From Reticulitermes speratus (lineage: Eukaryota > Arthropoda > Insecta > Blattodea > Rhinotermitidae), in NCBI GenBank assembly GCA_021186555.1, contig JAJKFL010000042.1:26659521-26723520 (forward strand): a stretch of 64,000 nt of DNA, written 5' to 3'. The notes below the pieces were generated by a model. The model did no database searches. It saw only the letters and a list, made by a program, of their open reading frames with translations, and had not been told where the DNA came from. The translations under genes and the position numbers were made by a program. Of this stretch, positions 10,651 through 23,190 are shown piece after piece (position 1 is the stretch's first letter; each line of letters begins with the position of its first letter).

Positions 10651-12667
10651 TTACCTCGTTACGGTGAGCGTCTGTGGTAGGGCCTGCTATAATATTGGCT
10701 GCGACCCGTTCATCTTTGGTTTCTCCCACCTATTCGACACTTGTTCCAGCTTGCAGTTAATTCAGTGTCGTTCCATAAGGTACCGCTCTTTCTACGGACG
10801 TTATTATGCCGTGTGCTGCATCTAAAATAGTCAGTTACATATTTCATTGTACTATGTTTTAACGTGAAATGCACGGGTAACATCCCGGTATATTCTGTTT
10901 ATTACCTACAAGCCGGTACCTGTTACATATCTCAGTGCGGAGTCTTTCATGTAATCGCGCAGGTAGACGTTTTCTACCTGGAAACAAAGAAATTGTGCTT
11001 TCGGTTGAAAGTAGTTGCAGAAAGCATTTGGTGCGCCTTTCATAAGGGCTATATTTTTAGCGAGTGACTCATTATTTTGTCCTTTAGAACAGCGGCCGTC
11101 ACCAGATATACCACAGCTTTTGTCTGTCAGTTTGAGCCCGGTAATGACGTTGATTATAGATTGCTTTGAGAGAAGATGTCTTGTTTCGCGCTATCACAGT
11201 CGCGGATCAACCAGATGATCACAGGTCCGGCTGGGCATGGCCTACCGCCAACAGGTCTATTTTGTAGACAGAAGCACTACCAATTTCGTGTTTTAACAGG
11301 AAACCAAGTTTCCAACATGTAAAGCTTTTCAGTCACTAATCACTATATTTGCGGTAGTACCTAACAATCACATGGAAAACAGAAATGTGAGGTTTACCCT
11401 TTGCAAGGTGGCGAAGTACGTATTGTGTGTGAGAAGCTTGTTACAGCACGGCGTAGACTGCGTAGGAGCGCACATACCGTTAATTAACCAAGGATGATTT
11501 TTACCAGGCGATAGAAATCTGGAAGATCCACAATTTTTAGAGGCGGGGAAGTGGTGAAAGTTGTGAGCATACAAGTAGGTTGGTCACGCAAATTCATGTA
11601 TTATTTTCTTTGGTTTTGGCACAACATTGGATTTCATGCAGAGTTTAACAAAGGAGTATGACTGAGAACAAATTACGAAGTGTCGAAGGGCTATTGGAGT
11701 TTTCAGTAACCTCTGTATCAATGTAGCCACGCGGTATACGTAGAATACATTTCACTGGATTTGGTTTTTGGGCCTATTTCTCTTTGTCTGAACACAGTTC
11801 TTACAGCTGATTCAGGATAGGAACAGTTTGTTTGCTCTTGTGAACACGGTAATGACTATTCGACTTTCCTAAAAGGCGGGTAACGTTTCAGGAGGTGACG
11901 GGGTATTAACTTAGCAGCAAGGACTCTACTGCTTAGAGTTAGCTTTAGCTTCCGGTTCTAATAGGTATGGGTGCAATAGGTCCATATTATCATTAAACTA
12001 ACATAGATTTAAACTAATCAAAACTGCGGCTAAAAATTTACTTCTGCCTGACTAAGAAAAGACTGCTTTATTATGAAGGCCAGTGGGTCATTGCTGTACA
12101 GGGAAGTAATCGCTGTTTGTAGTGAGAATCTTACGAAGGGTGTACTTGTAAATACACTGTGTGAGAAAAAATGTGCATTACCTTGATGTTAAAACTCGGC
12201 GGTATATCTGGTAACCACTGTGCTTTAAAATTTTAATTTTTATAACTAAGCAATTCGAAAAAAAAACTATACATTGTGTTAACTGTAATTTCTTAAGTTT
12301 CCTTCTGACCCTTCCTCTACAGTTACAGATAATATACATAAAAGCCCTGGGATCTGCAGGCACCCTGCAGCCAAAGCACACGTTGCACGTCTATACGACA
12401 TGCGTTATGAAGCACGGCAATGCAATGTAGTACATTATTTCGTGGACCCTCCCCGAAAGAATTAACGCTTTGATAGAGGAATAGTGAGATTTAATATCAC
12501 ATCTATTACAAGGTTCGCCACTGTCCACTACACCTACCGTCCATCTTCTCAAACTGTTCCTAGCTCAGTGCTGTTCCTTCTGTGTTTTTCCCTTTGAGCA
12601 TCTGAATTCTGCAGCCATTCCAGCAGTAAGCGCAGCCCAATGTATCCTCCTAGATCTCACTGTCGTA
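10651..12667. other. No gene recognised
   Basis: About 2 kb with only short frames (60-70 codons) lacking family resemblance. No repeat copy from elsewhere in the window was recognised. Confidence 0.45.
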
Positions 12668-12990
12668 ACAGTATTAAGGTAAAAGGTAAAGCAATCCCCT
12701 TACAGGCCTGGACAGGCCATTAGGTTTCCAGGAGGTTGAGGCTTTCAGATTTCAAGTCAGTCGGCACATGAAGGTGGTAAGGTTGTCAGCCCTACGCCTC
12801 CCCCCCCCCCCCCCCCCCCCCCCGTAAATATGCCTGATACTCATTTCTGTTAGAGGCTGAGTCGACCCCAGGGCCATAATGCGACCGAAAGGATTATGTC
12901 AATAAAAAATTCCAATGACACCATCGGGAATCGAACCCGCGACCTTTCGGCTTGTAGCGCAGTGTCTCAAACAACTGCGCCAACAGTATT
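12668..12990 (-). repeat. tRNA-derived SINE, family D (minus)
   Basis: The minus strand reads, from 12988 downward, GTTGGCGCAGTTGTTTGAGA (A-box region) and then GGTCGCGGGTTCGATTCCCG (B box, plus-strand 12926-12944). This is a clear tRNA-like head. A SINE body with a 20-plus C/G homopolymer (plus-strand poly-C about 12801-12823) follows. It ends in ACCTTTACCTTTACC (plus-strand GGTAAAGGTAAAG near 12682), a simple tail typical of SINE 3' ends. No tRNA acceptor or anticodon structure is intact, so it is not a functional tRNA. Confidence 0.75.
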
Positions 12991-15047
12991 AAGGTGACCT
13001 ATGTAAACCATGAGTTTCTCGGTATGTTCGATAATATATTAAATGTCCTTGTTTTATGCTATGTTAGTTTCATTAGTATCCTAACTGAAAACAGATGACT
13101 CATTTCCCATTCAATCAACCCCTTCTCCTTAATGCGAAATAGAACCCCCGTTCGAATATTTGAATGTAAAGAAGCTGCGCCAGGTGGGTTCATGCCAAAG
13201 CAAATCCTCATGTCTGGTGCAAGTAGTCTTGTGTAGAATTCAGGCATCACTGATTTCTTCTCTTAACACACCCAATGAACTTGTGCAGCCTTTTTTTTTT
13301 ATAACACATGCCGCGGCCAGTGTCATAAATACGTGAGTGACCGTGCGTACGTGCGTGTGTGTGTAGCTTTTTGTGCGTCATTCTTGTCTTACACGTAGAA
13401 TCTAGACCGCCTCCATGATTACACGTTTATTGGAACCAAAATTGTATTCATAAGGGTCCTCTTTCCCCATTGAAAGTAAATAAATTGTCTGCCTTCTGAT
13501 TATGGAAGTTTTGTAATTGATTTTTATTATATCCTTAAAGGACTTAAGGATGCTTCACATCCTACGCACTTTCAGACTGGACTATTGTTGGTTTCAGAGT
13601 TGCTGCTGCGAATGACAGTAAATTCGAGACGCGTTACAGGAACATGTGTATGTTGAAATTTACGGAGTGGAGTTGAACCATACAGAGTGCTTATTTTTTA
13701 TTTTCAGTATGTTTCATTTGAGCCTTGGCCATCAGCCGGCTGTTCACGTGCCTGCTCCTCATCCTTCCAGCGAAGTTTAAACATACTACTAGCTGTGTGG
13801 GGTGTGGCGCCGTGTAGTTTTGTGGATGGTTGATATGGAACATATCTCATAGTTGTGATCCGCCATAGAACCAGGAAATGGTGCATATTCCAGCCAACCA
13901 AAGTGTAGACGCTTAAGCCACGAGAAGCATTGCCTTCTGTCGTACAAGAATGCTGCAGCAAATGACATACAGGGAACAGAACCGTTATTTCTGAGGACTT
14001 AATGTAGATGTTAATAAAAACCCATAGAAGGCGTTTTTTGAATACCTGATGTCAGGGGAGGCTATTACGCTCGTTACCGTGATATTAAGAGAAGGCTATT
14101 AACTTCTTCTGAGCCAACTATGAGGCTGTGGGCTGCAAGCGGCGAAACATCTACTTGTACCAGATCAACGAGGTAGGCCAGAGTTCAAAGTGTACTACTA
14201 CATTTGTGAGAATAAAGGCCAAAAAGTTGTAGGGTTGGTTATGGTGAAATTAATTCGTGATAGATCTGAGGAGTCTACCAGCGGTATTCAGCGTTACCGT
14301 AAATGATTGTTGTTGACAGAAGAACTTGACCACATATAACCAGGAGAGGGTGGTTTACTTTACCTTTGTGAAAAACAAACTAAGTAGATGCAACGCAGGA
14401 GGAAAATAAGATGACCGTTGTGTTGTCAGCTATGTGATTTGTAAGTGAACCTGGGGTAATAAAACTGAGAAAAACTCACATCTCGTTTAAAGTCGATACA
14501 GTTATCGAGTGCGTAAGTGGCCCTCGACAATTGAAGATATGAGTGTAGGAATTGGATAATAACCAAACGTAAAGTTTTGAGAAAAATGAGAAAAACATTT
14601 TACACTGATTTAAGCATGCACCCCAACATGTATTTCCACACAGGTTAAAGGTAGTCGTAAGTGTGTGTCATATCACAAATATTCAAGTGGCTTATGTACA
14701 AATATGAAAACAATTAGAAAAATTTACGTTGGATATATCCAGTTCTTGCACTCAAATATTTTCAAAGACCTCAGAATAAAAACAGTTATACCAATGGATA
14801 GTTATAACTTTAATAACCATCATGAAATGACAGAATTTGAAGAACAAGGTAACAAAATATGTAATATGGCATTTTCAAATCATATTCTTTCCTGAAATTA
14901 GACTTTTATCATGGTATGACACATCAATTCCCATGCCTGTGTCTTGGCTTAAGCTATTGTGTGTAGTCGTAAGCTCGTTGTACCACTTCAAGTGAACAGG
15001 CCGTACATGTTTCTGAGGCATTTTCGTGATATAATCGTACTTTTTTT
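12991..15047. other. No gene recognised
   Basis: An 85-codon minus frame (13704-13961) and a 76-codon plus frame (14665-14895) show no family I know. A GTGTGTGT run sits near 13350-13365. Confidence 0.4.
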
Positions 15048-17279
15048 TTAGTTCAAAGGCAATGCACGTTGGTATGCTTTTGGTTCATCAAGATGAGGAG
15101 TCTTCTGCTTTGTTTTAAAGAGGCAAAACTTGCTGCAAACCACAGTACTCTGTTCAGTAGATACAGAGACTTCTCTTCCTTCATAAACCATGTTCCGGTA
15201 TCGGCTTGAAGTGAATGAAGCGGTCTCGTCCTCGATTATTTTCTTCAGAAATGACTGCAGATGCAACCTGAAATCTAGTATCATGTCCTGGTCCACTCTC
15301 ACAACTGAAAATTTCTAAGAAATAGATGAGACTATGTCATACCATTCTTCTTGCACAAAAACATACTCCTTTCTCCCTTTAATCTTTTCAGTCTGCGTAA
15401 ATGCCCGATCACAGGGCATAAATGAATGGCCACGTTCAGGGAAATGTTGGTGTATTTTAAGGAACCTGCCTGATGCAGTAATTGAGTTTAAAAATTGGGC
15501 CATCAAAATGTTTTTATTTTGTCCTGCATAGCTGTCGCTGAAAAGATGCAGGATCTTAACTTCTTCAGATATATATTTATCAATATAGTGGGTTAAGAGT
15601 GGCACAGATTCGTTCAGCCCTTCTTCCGAGTAGTTTCATTGTACATGTACATTCTGATACATCCAGTCTTACATGAATAAATCCCCATATAAAACCACAC
15701 CTGTCGCCTGTAGAAGAGCTCGCCTGTTCTTAGTACTGGGACTGGAAGATTCTGCTGGTAATCAAAACGCAGACCTTCAGTGGACTTGTCATGTTGTACC
15801 ATCTCTGTTATATATTCGAGGTTGTCGTAGAACTGTTGTGCCTTACGGAGATGTAAATTTTTTTCAACTTGCAAAGCTCTTATTGTGTCCTGATCAGTTT
15901 CTTTTTCTAGTTTCAACTTTAGGCTATCACATTTCTCATAAGTATCTGATCGTGTATACCCAAAGGAATAGTTGAAGTTTGTATTAAACACATGCAGGTG
16001 GAATTCATGAGTCACTGAAGGTTTAATGGAATCCTTAGTCTTCATTGCCAAGAAAGCTTCTGGTTCATACTTTTCCAGATACAAATGATACACTTTGTTT
16101 ACATCCAGGTCCGGATTCAGATGCTTCTTTTTTGTTGAATTTCTCGAATAGTGAGAAGCCCGCAAGGAAAGGATCGTATGTGTTCAACAGTCTGTTGCAC
16201 AATGTCTTGTGGAATTTTATTCGGTCTTGTACTGTGCTTACCACGTCTGTCTGTAGGTGGATTGATATTCAACCTCTCGAACTGTGTCAGGCGTTCGACT
16301 CGACCCTTTTTTATTCCATGCAAACTGCAGAATCCTGCCTTGCAAACAGCAGACTCTGGACCCACAACAGTTACCTAAAGCATATAAAAATAATTAAACA
16401 GAAGAACGAAATTTTATTAAAGAACACACTTAAGAAAATGGAATAGTTTATTAAAAGGAAAAAGTCACACGTGGTATAAATTTTTTTTAAATTATGAAAT
16501 AGTTTAATTGCTATAAACTATCCTGAAAAAATCATTTTATTCCATACACTTGTATTTACCTTATAGTGAAATGATGCAGCTGTGTTTCTAACAGTCATTT
16601 CTTGTTCTCCCATATCACTGTCTATATCTTCCTCATCTCTTGCAGCAGCCCGTTTATTCTTTCTCCATTTCAAGCTGAGATCAAGTCGCCTCTAACAACA
16701 TAGAATGTAATGTAGTATGAAAGATACCATTTTCTTAGGCTCGTGTCATCTACTTTCATATAAGAAATAACGAATAAACGTAAGGTATTGGAAACTAACC
16801 TCTTAATATTTTGACAGAATATTAAACCAGTCCCTATCTTTCGTACTGTTGAATGTTTCTAGAAGAGATTGTTTCATAACCTTCGAAAATATGGAGGTAC
16901 ATTTTCTTTTACAGGAGCAGTCTGGAGCTATGGTTCTTGCTGGAATATTTTCTCCAGAATTGGAAACATATGTTTCTCAACGTAGAGTATTTCGTTTCCT
17001 TACATTTCTTTGCCATTGCACTTCATTTCCTGCCCGTTTCTTAGGTTTTGCTGGTGAACCATCAACAGAACTTTCTACCTAAATGAGAGTTGAAACACAT
17101 TTACAAAACCAGGTTGGAAATATTTTATCCAGCATATTCATAACAAGTAAAATGTACTGAAAATTGTATTTTTACTAATAAACACTTTCACACCAATATA
17201 TACTGTGCACAGAACCTACCTCTGTATCACACAGTGAAATGGAAGCTGCTAACACACACTGTTGTTCACTTTCTGTCAT
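15048..17279 (-). pseudogene. DUF7869-like multi-exon gene, disrupted (probably transposon-derived)
   Basis: Read on the minus strand, four exons can be joined with canonical GT/AG sites in compatible phase: 17279-17220, 17078-16800, 16691-16560 and 16374-15048. The first begins MTESEQQCVLAAS. Exon 2 encodes a Cys-rich stretch (PDCSCKRKC) and ends NSTKDRDWFNILSKY, immediately followed by a stop. Exon 4 encodes VCKAGFCSLHGI, RGKHSTRPNKIP, RASHYSRNST, then LFSDSYAGQNKN and ERGHSFMPCDRAF. I recognise that order from the DUF7869-type uncharacterised proteins common in insects, which have an Asp-containing nuclease-like core. Disabling lesions are an in-frame stop in exon 2 after NTLR, a stop at the exon 2 end, frameshifts near 16160 and 15620, and a TAG at 15315-15317. 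Function is unknown. A domesticated or decayed transposase is one reading, a decayed host gene family member another. Confidence 0.75.
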
Positions 17280-18365
17280 CTTGTACAGAACTGGGTGCAA
17301 GTAGAGGATACTTCCGATCAATATCCAACTCCTGCACTCAGTAAGGACGCAACTGAAGCTTCAGTGTCATCCATTGACCAAAAGAAGGACTATTGATGCA
17401 CAGTCAAAATGTTATCCGATAGAGGACAGATGTGACCACAAATATCCATCAAAAACCCATTTTTGAACAATGTGGTCATAGTTCTTGCACTCAGGTCTTC
17501 AGTTTTTTTAGTATTCCTAGAGCAGATATTGTGTTGTAAATGGCGGACGCGAAGAATAGAGAAGACATAGGTATTATTTTCCAAAAACTTCATTATGTTA
17601 ATATGTAAATAGTATATGAGCAAGCGTAAACGAGTGTCTGATTCACCTCGACGTTAGGACCTTACCAACACTTTCATACAAGTCCATGCTCGAAATATTG
17701 CCAAAGATACCGTAGACCTAGGTAGATAGTTATGGAGGTTGCGGTAATGAACTCAGTACGTGGACAATGTGCCACGGTTCCAGTTAGGGGCAAATTTACG
17801 TATGCGGGCAGCTACCGATGTTAGTATTTGGACGGGCTGAGGTAACGCTCACAGTAGTGAAAGAGGGAAGATGATTGTATGTTGTGTGAATAGAGATTTG
17901 GATCGGTGGCGTGAATCAGTGCTCTTTCCAAATCTTAGTTTGTGTATCGTACGCCGGAGTGCTCGGCAAAGATATGCGATACCGCAACGGTAATAAGTTT
18001 CGGAGGAACATGCTGCTTCCATCTTCACGTTAGAACAGGCCTGTAAACGGAGCGAGCAGATGCCTCCTAACGTTGGTACCCATTTACAGACTACACCGCG
18101 TCATATCTCTGAAGTGTGCAGGTCTTTACAGCGCCGCGACAGTCTCAGATCTCTGAAATGCAGACACGATCGTTCTTTCATACCGTCACCAGTTCATCAG
18201 TAGGTGCTATGTCCATTCCATATTTGTAGTATAGTATAGTACTGTAGTATAGTAATACCAACTACGCTGTCCCGGCTGCTATTGGGAATAAGTAATTTAG
18301 TTGAAGGTTAATGATTGGTACAGGAACAATTACAAACACCTTTTCGGTTATTGTCAGTTTTTATA
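17280..18365. other. No gene recognised
   Basis: A 77-codon minus frame (17390-17623) has no known motif. No repeat shared with the rest of the window was seen. Confidence 0.4.
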
Positions 18366-18426
18366 TCAATACAGAGTATATATATATATATATACATATA
18401 TACAGTATATATTATATATATATATG
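18366..18426. repeat. TA-rich microsatellite
   Basis: TATATATATA tracts interrupted by CATATATACAG. They border the terminal sequence of a Tigger-like element. Confidence 0.9.
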
Positions 18427-18430
18427 TCCA

Positions 18431-18990
18431 CAGTATACCCCCAACATTCGCGAGGGATACGTTCCGATAAACTCCCGCAGATGTGTAAGTCGCGAATGTG
18501 GGAACTAGATTTCAATGGGAAAAGTGAGGTTAGGCGTTATGGATCGGCAGACCGTAAGGAGTGGAAAGGCAAATTGTGTAAACGTAGTCGAAAATCAGTC
18601 CGTAATAATTAGTTATTTGTTATAAGAGACAAATTACAGTAAAATCTTCAAAGTGAAAACAAACGTGTTTCAAAAACCATTCTGAATCCTCCATTGAGTG
18701 GAGTGGCTTAACACTGACCAAGACAGAGGGGTTGGTTGCTGTTTTCTGCGATTCCCTATGAATTTCAAGGTAAGGCCCTGATGCAGTCTCAATCTCCCTC
18801 TTAAATTTCAGACTCATGTCCATTACAGGATTATAGTCCTTCGCTTTGTCTAGCAACGCTCGATGCAGTTTTATTATTTCTGCCAGGGCTTTGAGATTGA
18901 GATTAGATTCTGTAGCGACGACGTCCTCATCCTCAATATTATCCTCGTTGATATCGCTTTTCTGTTGCGCGGCCAGGCTATGGTGTATGT
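18431..18990 (-). mobile_element. pogo/Tigger-like element remnant (terminus and transposase C-terminus)
   Basis: The terminus beginning CAGTATACCCCCAACATTCG at 18431, followed by CGAGGGATACGTTCC, resembles the CAG-starting termini of Tigger elements. On the minus strand a frame running 18975 to 18620 reads acidic EDNIEDEDVVATES, then LAEIIKLHRALLDKAKD and LKFKREIETASGPYLEIHRE. This charged helical tail looks like the C-terminus of pogo/Tigger (CENP-B-like) transposases. The DDE core is not visible here. The opposite terminus was not identified. A segment at 19271-19300 containing GTCGCGAATTTGCGAA is a weak candidate. Confidence 0.5.
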
Positions 18991-20559
18991 TTGTTAGCTA
19001 TATAAGAATTTGCAACTACATCGGCTTCGTTACAATTAACTCACAACAGAAAATTAGGACACCATTACGACATAACTTACATTAATAGCAATTTATATGT
19101 TAATTCTTGATGTCATATTTTTGCAATCAGCAATAGGCCTACCTTAAAAAATAAAAATACAAAATGCCATCTGTAGGCCAATCATATATGTAATGAAATG
19201 TAAAATAAGTCATGCTGAAGTACAAAAAACAAAACAAAATAGAAAATTAAATAAAGTAGACGTTTAATATGTCGCGAATTTGCGAATCTCAGGGATGTCA
19301 AACCGGCGAATCACCAGGTATTCCCATTTTTTCACCAGTTTGCTCCTAGACATTGTCCTTCACCGGTTGATTTAATAATTGGGTCTCTAGAATGCGTTCT
19401 ACTTCCCTCAGAAGACAGCTGAATTACATCCTCTCCTCAGTCCGCGTTCCGACATTGAACTTGGGTACGTAACGGTTAAACACTCCGCTCACCCCCCCCC
19501 CCCCCAAATCGAACGGAACCGCAAAATATCTTCCTGCTGCAATTTCGGCGGGTTCGTTCAGAATCGATTCATTGCGAGTCGAACTAATAACGTGTGCTGG
19601 GTCGGCATAAAATATTACGTTTCTTTTGAACATTTCATTAATGTCATTCAGATTTTTAGTCCTTTTTGTTGCGCCGAATTCGTTTTCAGCAGCTTGTTCT
19701 AACAATACGTCGCCGATCATCACACCATTAAAAGAAGTCAGTTCATGTGGCGGTGAGATCACGGCGTGTTGTAGTTTGTGACTAATCAACGAACTCTATA
19801 GGCGAGGCAACAGGGAAAAAGAGAGAAAAAAGCGCTGACAGTGAGTTATAAATTGTGTTCTCCCCTGCACCACTGACGCCATCATGATGATTTGTTTTAT
19901 ACAGCCCTCCTCTCTGTCATCTCACTTTTAGCAGCATTCGTCATTGAAAGAAACACCACCCTCCTTCCCGATATCTAGTTAAAATAACGCGGAACGGCAT
20001 CAAGACTCAGCAGTGCACTTGCGTTTCCTCATACTGAGACACGGTAATGGCATACAGTATACTGCAGGAGTTTTTCTTTTCTGTAAGATACGAACTTTAG
20101 GCAGTTAATGGTGTCAAACCTGACATTCGGGGGGGGGGGGGGGGCAGCAAAGCTGTGTCCTTTCGACAGACTACTGCAGCTAACGGAGTGTAGGCTAATT
20201 CAATAGATATGTCTGTTGTTGTGTAAGACGATTCTTAACCTAAGGGAAGCACCTAACTGCCGCATGGTGCCAGGGAATTTGCTGAGAAACAAGAAAGTTT
20301 GCGCGTGGTAGAAAACTACATGTCTGTGTAGTTCGGAAGGTATAGATGAAATCGCGCATGTGCAGACTTTTGGTAAAGCATGATCACTCAGACTGGCCTC
20401 GATACGAAAGGAAAATATTAAAAAGTGTTGTCATATGATAGGCGTTAGTGATCTAAATGGACGGAATTTTATTCGGGCATTTTGGAAGTCCTGAAATTGC
20501 AATACGAATTTACTCAGCCAGTCAGTAGGAACTCGAATGTAAGGTGTGGATATAGATAT
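18991..20559. other. No gene recognised; contains an unexplained 121-codon minus frame
   Basis: The minus frame 19789-19424 is open for 121 codons, but it runs through a poly-C/G tract (about 19491-19505) that codes a Gly run. It has no motif I know. A poly-G tract lies at about 20130-20144. No exon boundaries are convincing. Confidence 0.35.
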
Positions 20560-20950
20560 TACAAAGCAGGGAGTTCGCGTTACCGAATTCTATCCAAATC
20601 GGAAGTAACATATAGAAAGTACGGGCAAGGTATCATTTACGCACCTACGTAAAGTGAGACTCTCGAATGTGCCGAATTTCACGAAACTCAACTTCTGAAT
20701 GGTATCACGTGGACATACAGTTTCACTAAAATAGGTAGTATAGAAGTTACTGGTAGAAATTCATTGACGAACGTAATTAAAATATGACCGCTAAAGTGCA
20801 CATTTTCACGAAACATCCTATTCGACAGACTTCTGTGAAAAATTCTTATACCGAATTTCTTGAAACTCCGAAAAATGGTTTTAGTCGCTGACACTAGGTC
20901 ACAGACGGACGTGGTCTGCACATAAGGCGCTTCGTGAAGAACCCCTAACA
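20560..20950 (+). repeat. Unnamed dispersed repeat B, copy 2
   Basis: Blocks CATTTACGCACCTACGTAAA, GCCGAATTTCACGAAACTCA, TTCTGTGAAAAATTCTTATA, ACTAGGTCACAGACGGAC and GTGGTCTGCACATAAGGCG occur in the same order and spacing as in 9470-9815. The copies are diverged but clearly homologous. Confidence 0.7.
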
Positions 20951-22024
20951 ACCACCAAGAGAAGTTAACCTCTCTTCGGAATTCGCATCCTGTGTTTACT
21001 GACGACGACATACGATTACCAATTGCTGCATCAAGCCGACAGACGTTTTTCTGTTATTGGTATTGGTTTTATGTTCTGTGTATTCCTAAGCCTGGTGTAG
21101 ACTATAATGGACGTCTAAATGACAGTGATTCGAGGTTGAAGTACAGCCTATACACTTCTTTCCGCCTCCAGAAAATGAGATAAAGACAGTCGGAATTCGA
21201 TCTGCTGGCTATCCAAACACATCTCGCACGCTGTTATTTTGAATAAAGGAATATAAATAACTTATATATATGCAAAGAGTGGTCTTAGGTCATAAGAACA
21301 CGATACATACACGTACGTAACCCCCAACTTAGGTACAGGGACAGTTCACACTTCACATCAGTCTATCCGCGTTGCTCTGCGTCGGGCATCTGTCCGTCTA
21401 CCAGCCGTACAGCACCGGTGTCAGTAGATTTCTACACCTGCACACGCCAAACTGATCTGATGCTTTTATTTGCAGGTGCTCTCCCTGGCCGCCATTTTGT
21501 TCCCACGCTCTGCAACCCAGAACAACAAATCCTCCTCGGTGAATCATCCTGGCAACAACAAGGACGACCTTTACGTGTAGGTACAATGTGACCACCATTT
21601 TGTAAGTTCATGTGTCAAACTGAAACCAAAATCTGCGACAGACCATTTTAGGTAATAGTAACTTATTCTTGCAAAGTGCAGTAACAAGTATTAGGCTGAC
21701 GGTGAAATAAAGAAAAATATATTCGAGAAATATTTGTTATTATTTTCAAAACTATTCGATGGTCAAATATATATAGGCTTACACACGCGCGCGCGCACAT
21801 ACACACACACAAGCACAAAGTGTGTGTGTGACTGAGTAAGGGGGAGGGGAGAGAGCGAGTGATGAAGTGTCGTTTTATGTGGTCATGAAACATGCCAGCC
21901 TACTCTAACCAGCTTACTCTAAAAGTGGAACATAAATCGCAAGTACTTGAAGGAAGCGCTAAGGAAATGCTTTTTGTAAGAGAGATGGATTAAGTGTGGA
22001 ACGAATTATAGTGGTAGTATAGTC
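20951..22024. other. No gene recognised; CA/GT microsatellite at 21783-21832
   Basis: Short frames only. A CACACGCGCGCG/CACACACAC tract followed by GTGTGTGTG sits near 21781-21832. Confidence 0.5.
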
Positions 22025-22290
22025 CGAATAGCGACAAGGTTAGGGGCTGGCCGGTTTGGGGTTCCAATCCTGGCGGGGACAGGAGATTTTTCTCTTCTCC
22101 AAAACGTCCCGATCGGCTTTGCTCCCCTCCACCCCCCAGCCTCCTGTTCAATGCGTATCGGGGGTTTTCCCAGGGATAAAGCGGGCGGAGCGTGAACTTA
22201 ACCACTCACTTCCATCTAGTGCCGGGGTTAAGAATGAGTGGAGCTATGCCTATATGCCTTCATGGCGTGGACTTTTATGAATTATGGTGC
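22025..22290 (+). repeat. tRNA-derived SINE, family B, copy (plus)
   Basis: A B-box-like GGGGTTCCAATCCTGGCG (22058-22075) is followed by GGACAGGAGATTTTTCTCTT, AAAACGTCCCGATCGG, GTTCAATGCGTATCGGGGG, GCGGAGCGTGAACTTAACC, AGTGCCGGGGTTAAGAATGA and ATATGCCTTCATGGCGTGG. The same order recurs at 10440-10650 (plus), 8230-8462 (minus) and, in part, 10030-10262 and 3250-3350. This is the most complete copy. Confidence 0.8.
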
Positions 22291-22384
22291 TTGCTGAAGG
22301 GGTTTCATGATTTATACAGCTGACGTAGTATTGTTAGGATAACTTACTTAAATGCAGACGATTGTAATGAATCTGGAATACAGT

Positions 22385-22790
22385 CCATATGGGGAAAATG
22401 AATTCTTTCATTCCGTAGTATGTCCTACGATAGGTCCTTAGCCTCTTCCAAAGCGACTTCCGCACAGAGTGCGATCTACTGCTTGGTCTTTCAATTTCCA
22501 GTATTCTCTCGTTTCCCTAAGGTCATCCAGTAGCTGCTTACATCTTCCACGTCCTCCCATCACTTCTCTCCTTCCTTCTGTCTTTCCATCAATAATATGT
22601 TTTAGAAGGCAGTTCCTACGCAACATGTGACCAATCCATTTAGCCTTCCTTTTATTGTATGTAGGGTATTCCTTTCCTTCTTGATTCAAAGTAATACTTC
22701 GTTTCTCACACGATCGGTCCAAATGATCTTTTCCATTCTTCCCCAGTACCACATTTCAAAACTTACCTAGCATTCCTGATGTACTTTCCC
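22385..22790 (-). pseudogene. 5'-truncated LINE, 3' end (same family as 28815-29345)
   Basis: On the minus strand the protein reads, with frame changes, FEMWYWGRMEKIIWTDRVRN, then KRKAKWIGHMLRRNCLLKH, then GRGRCKQLLDDLRE. This is nearly the same protein as at 28900-29215. It includes the W-I-G-H-x-L-R patch near the C-terminus of LINE reverse transcriptases. It ends in a tail with ACGGAATGAAAGAATTC, matching CAGAATGAAAGAATGAATG at the end of the other copy. A frameshift near 22700 kills the frame. Confidence 0.8.
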
Positions 22791-22984
22791 AAGTGTCAAA
22801 TGCATCACTTTACTAGTGTCTTCCTTAAATTTAAGTTCAATTTGCTGGAGTCTTCTTCTTGTTGAATGTGTGAATGCGGTCACAGTTTTCAGAGGGACAT
22901 CTCTTGAAAAACGTATATATTTATCTCTGTCTCTTGTGCGTCATTTAACGATGCTATCAGTATCGAAGATGAAATATCCTTGAA

Positions 22985-23190
22985 TGATAAGAGTGATTAG
23001 TGATGAATCAGAAAGGTCTTGGAAGGAAGCGGTTGTGGTGTAATCGAGGTACTGTTCCGGCATTTGCCTGGAGGAACTGAAGGAGACCACGCAAAACCTC
23101 AGGCGAGCCAGTTGCCCTTCCGAGATTCGAACCAGGCAGTTCCCGAATATAATTGCTGAGCGTTACCACTACGCTAGACTTCAGTAGCTT
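22985..23190 (-). repeat. tRNA-derived SINE, family C, copy 2
   Basis: The minus strand has TAGCGTAGTGGTAACGCTCA (A-box region, from 23176 downward) and CTGGTTCGAATCTCGG (B box, plus-strand 23119-23134). The body matches the copy at 2188-2400. This copy has the better preserved tRNA-like head. Confidence 0.75.

Noticed and set aside
12926-12990. Functional tRNA gene on the minus strand
   Set aside because: A tRNA-like head leads into a SINE body with a simple tail. No intact cloverleaf.
16045-16446. 133-codon plus-strand frame
   Set aside because: Opposite-strand shadow of DUF7869-like exon 4, whose motifs are on the minus strand.
19424-19789. 121-codon minus frame as a gene
   Set aside because: It runs through a poly-G/C tract and has no family resemblance, exon borders or repeat partner.
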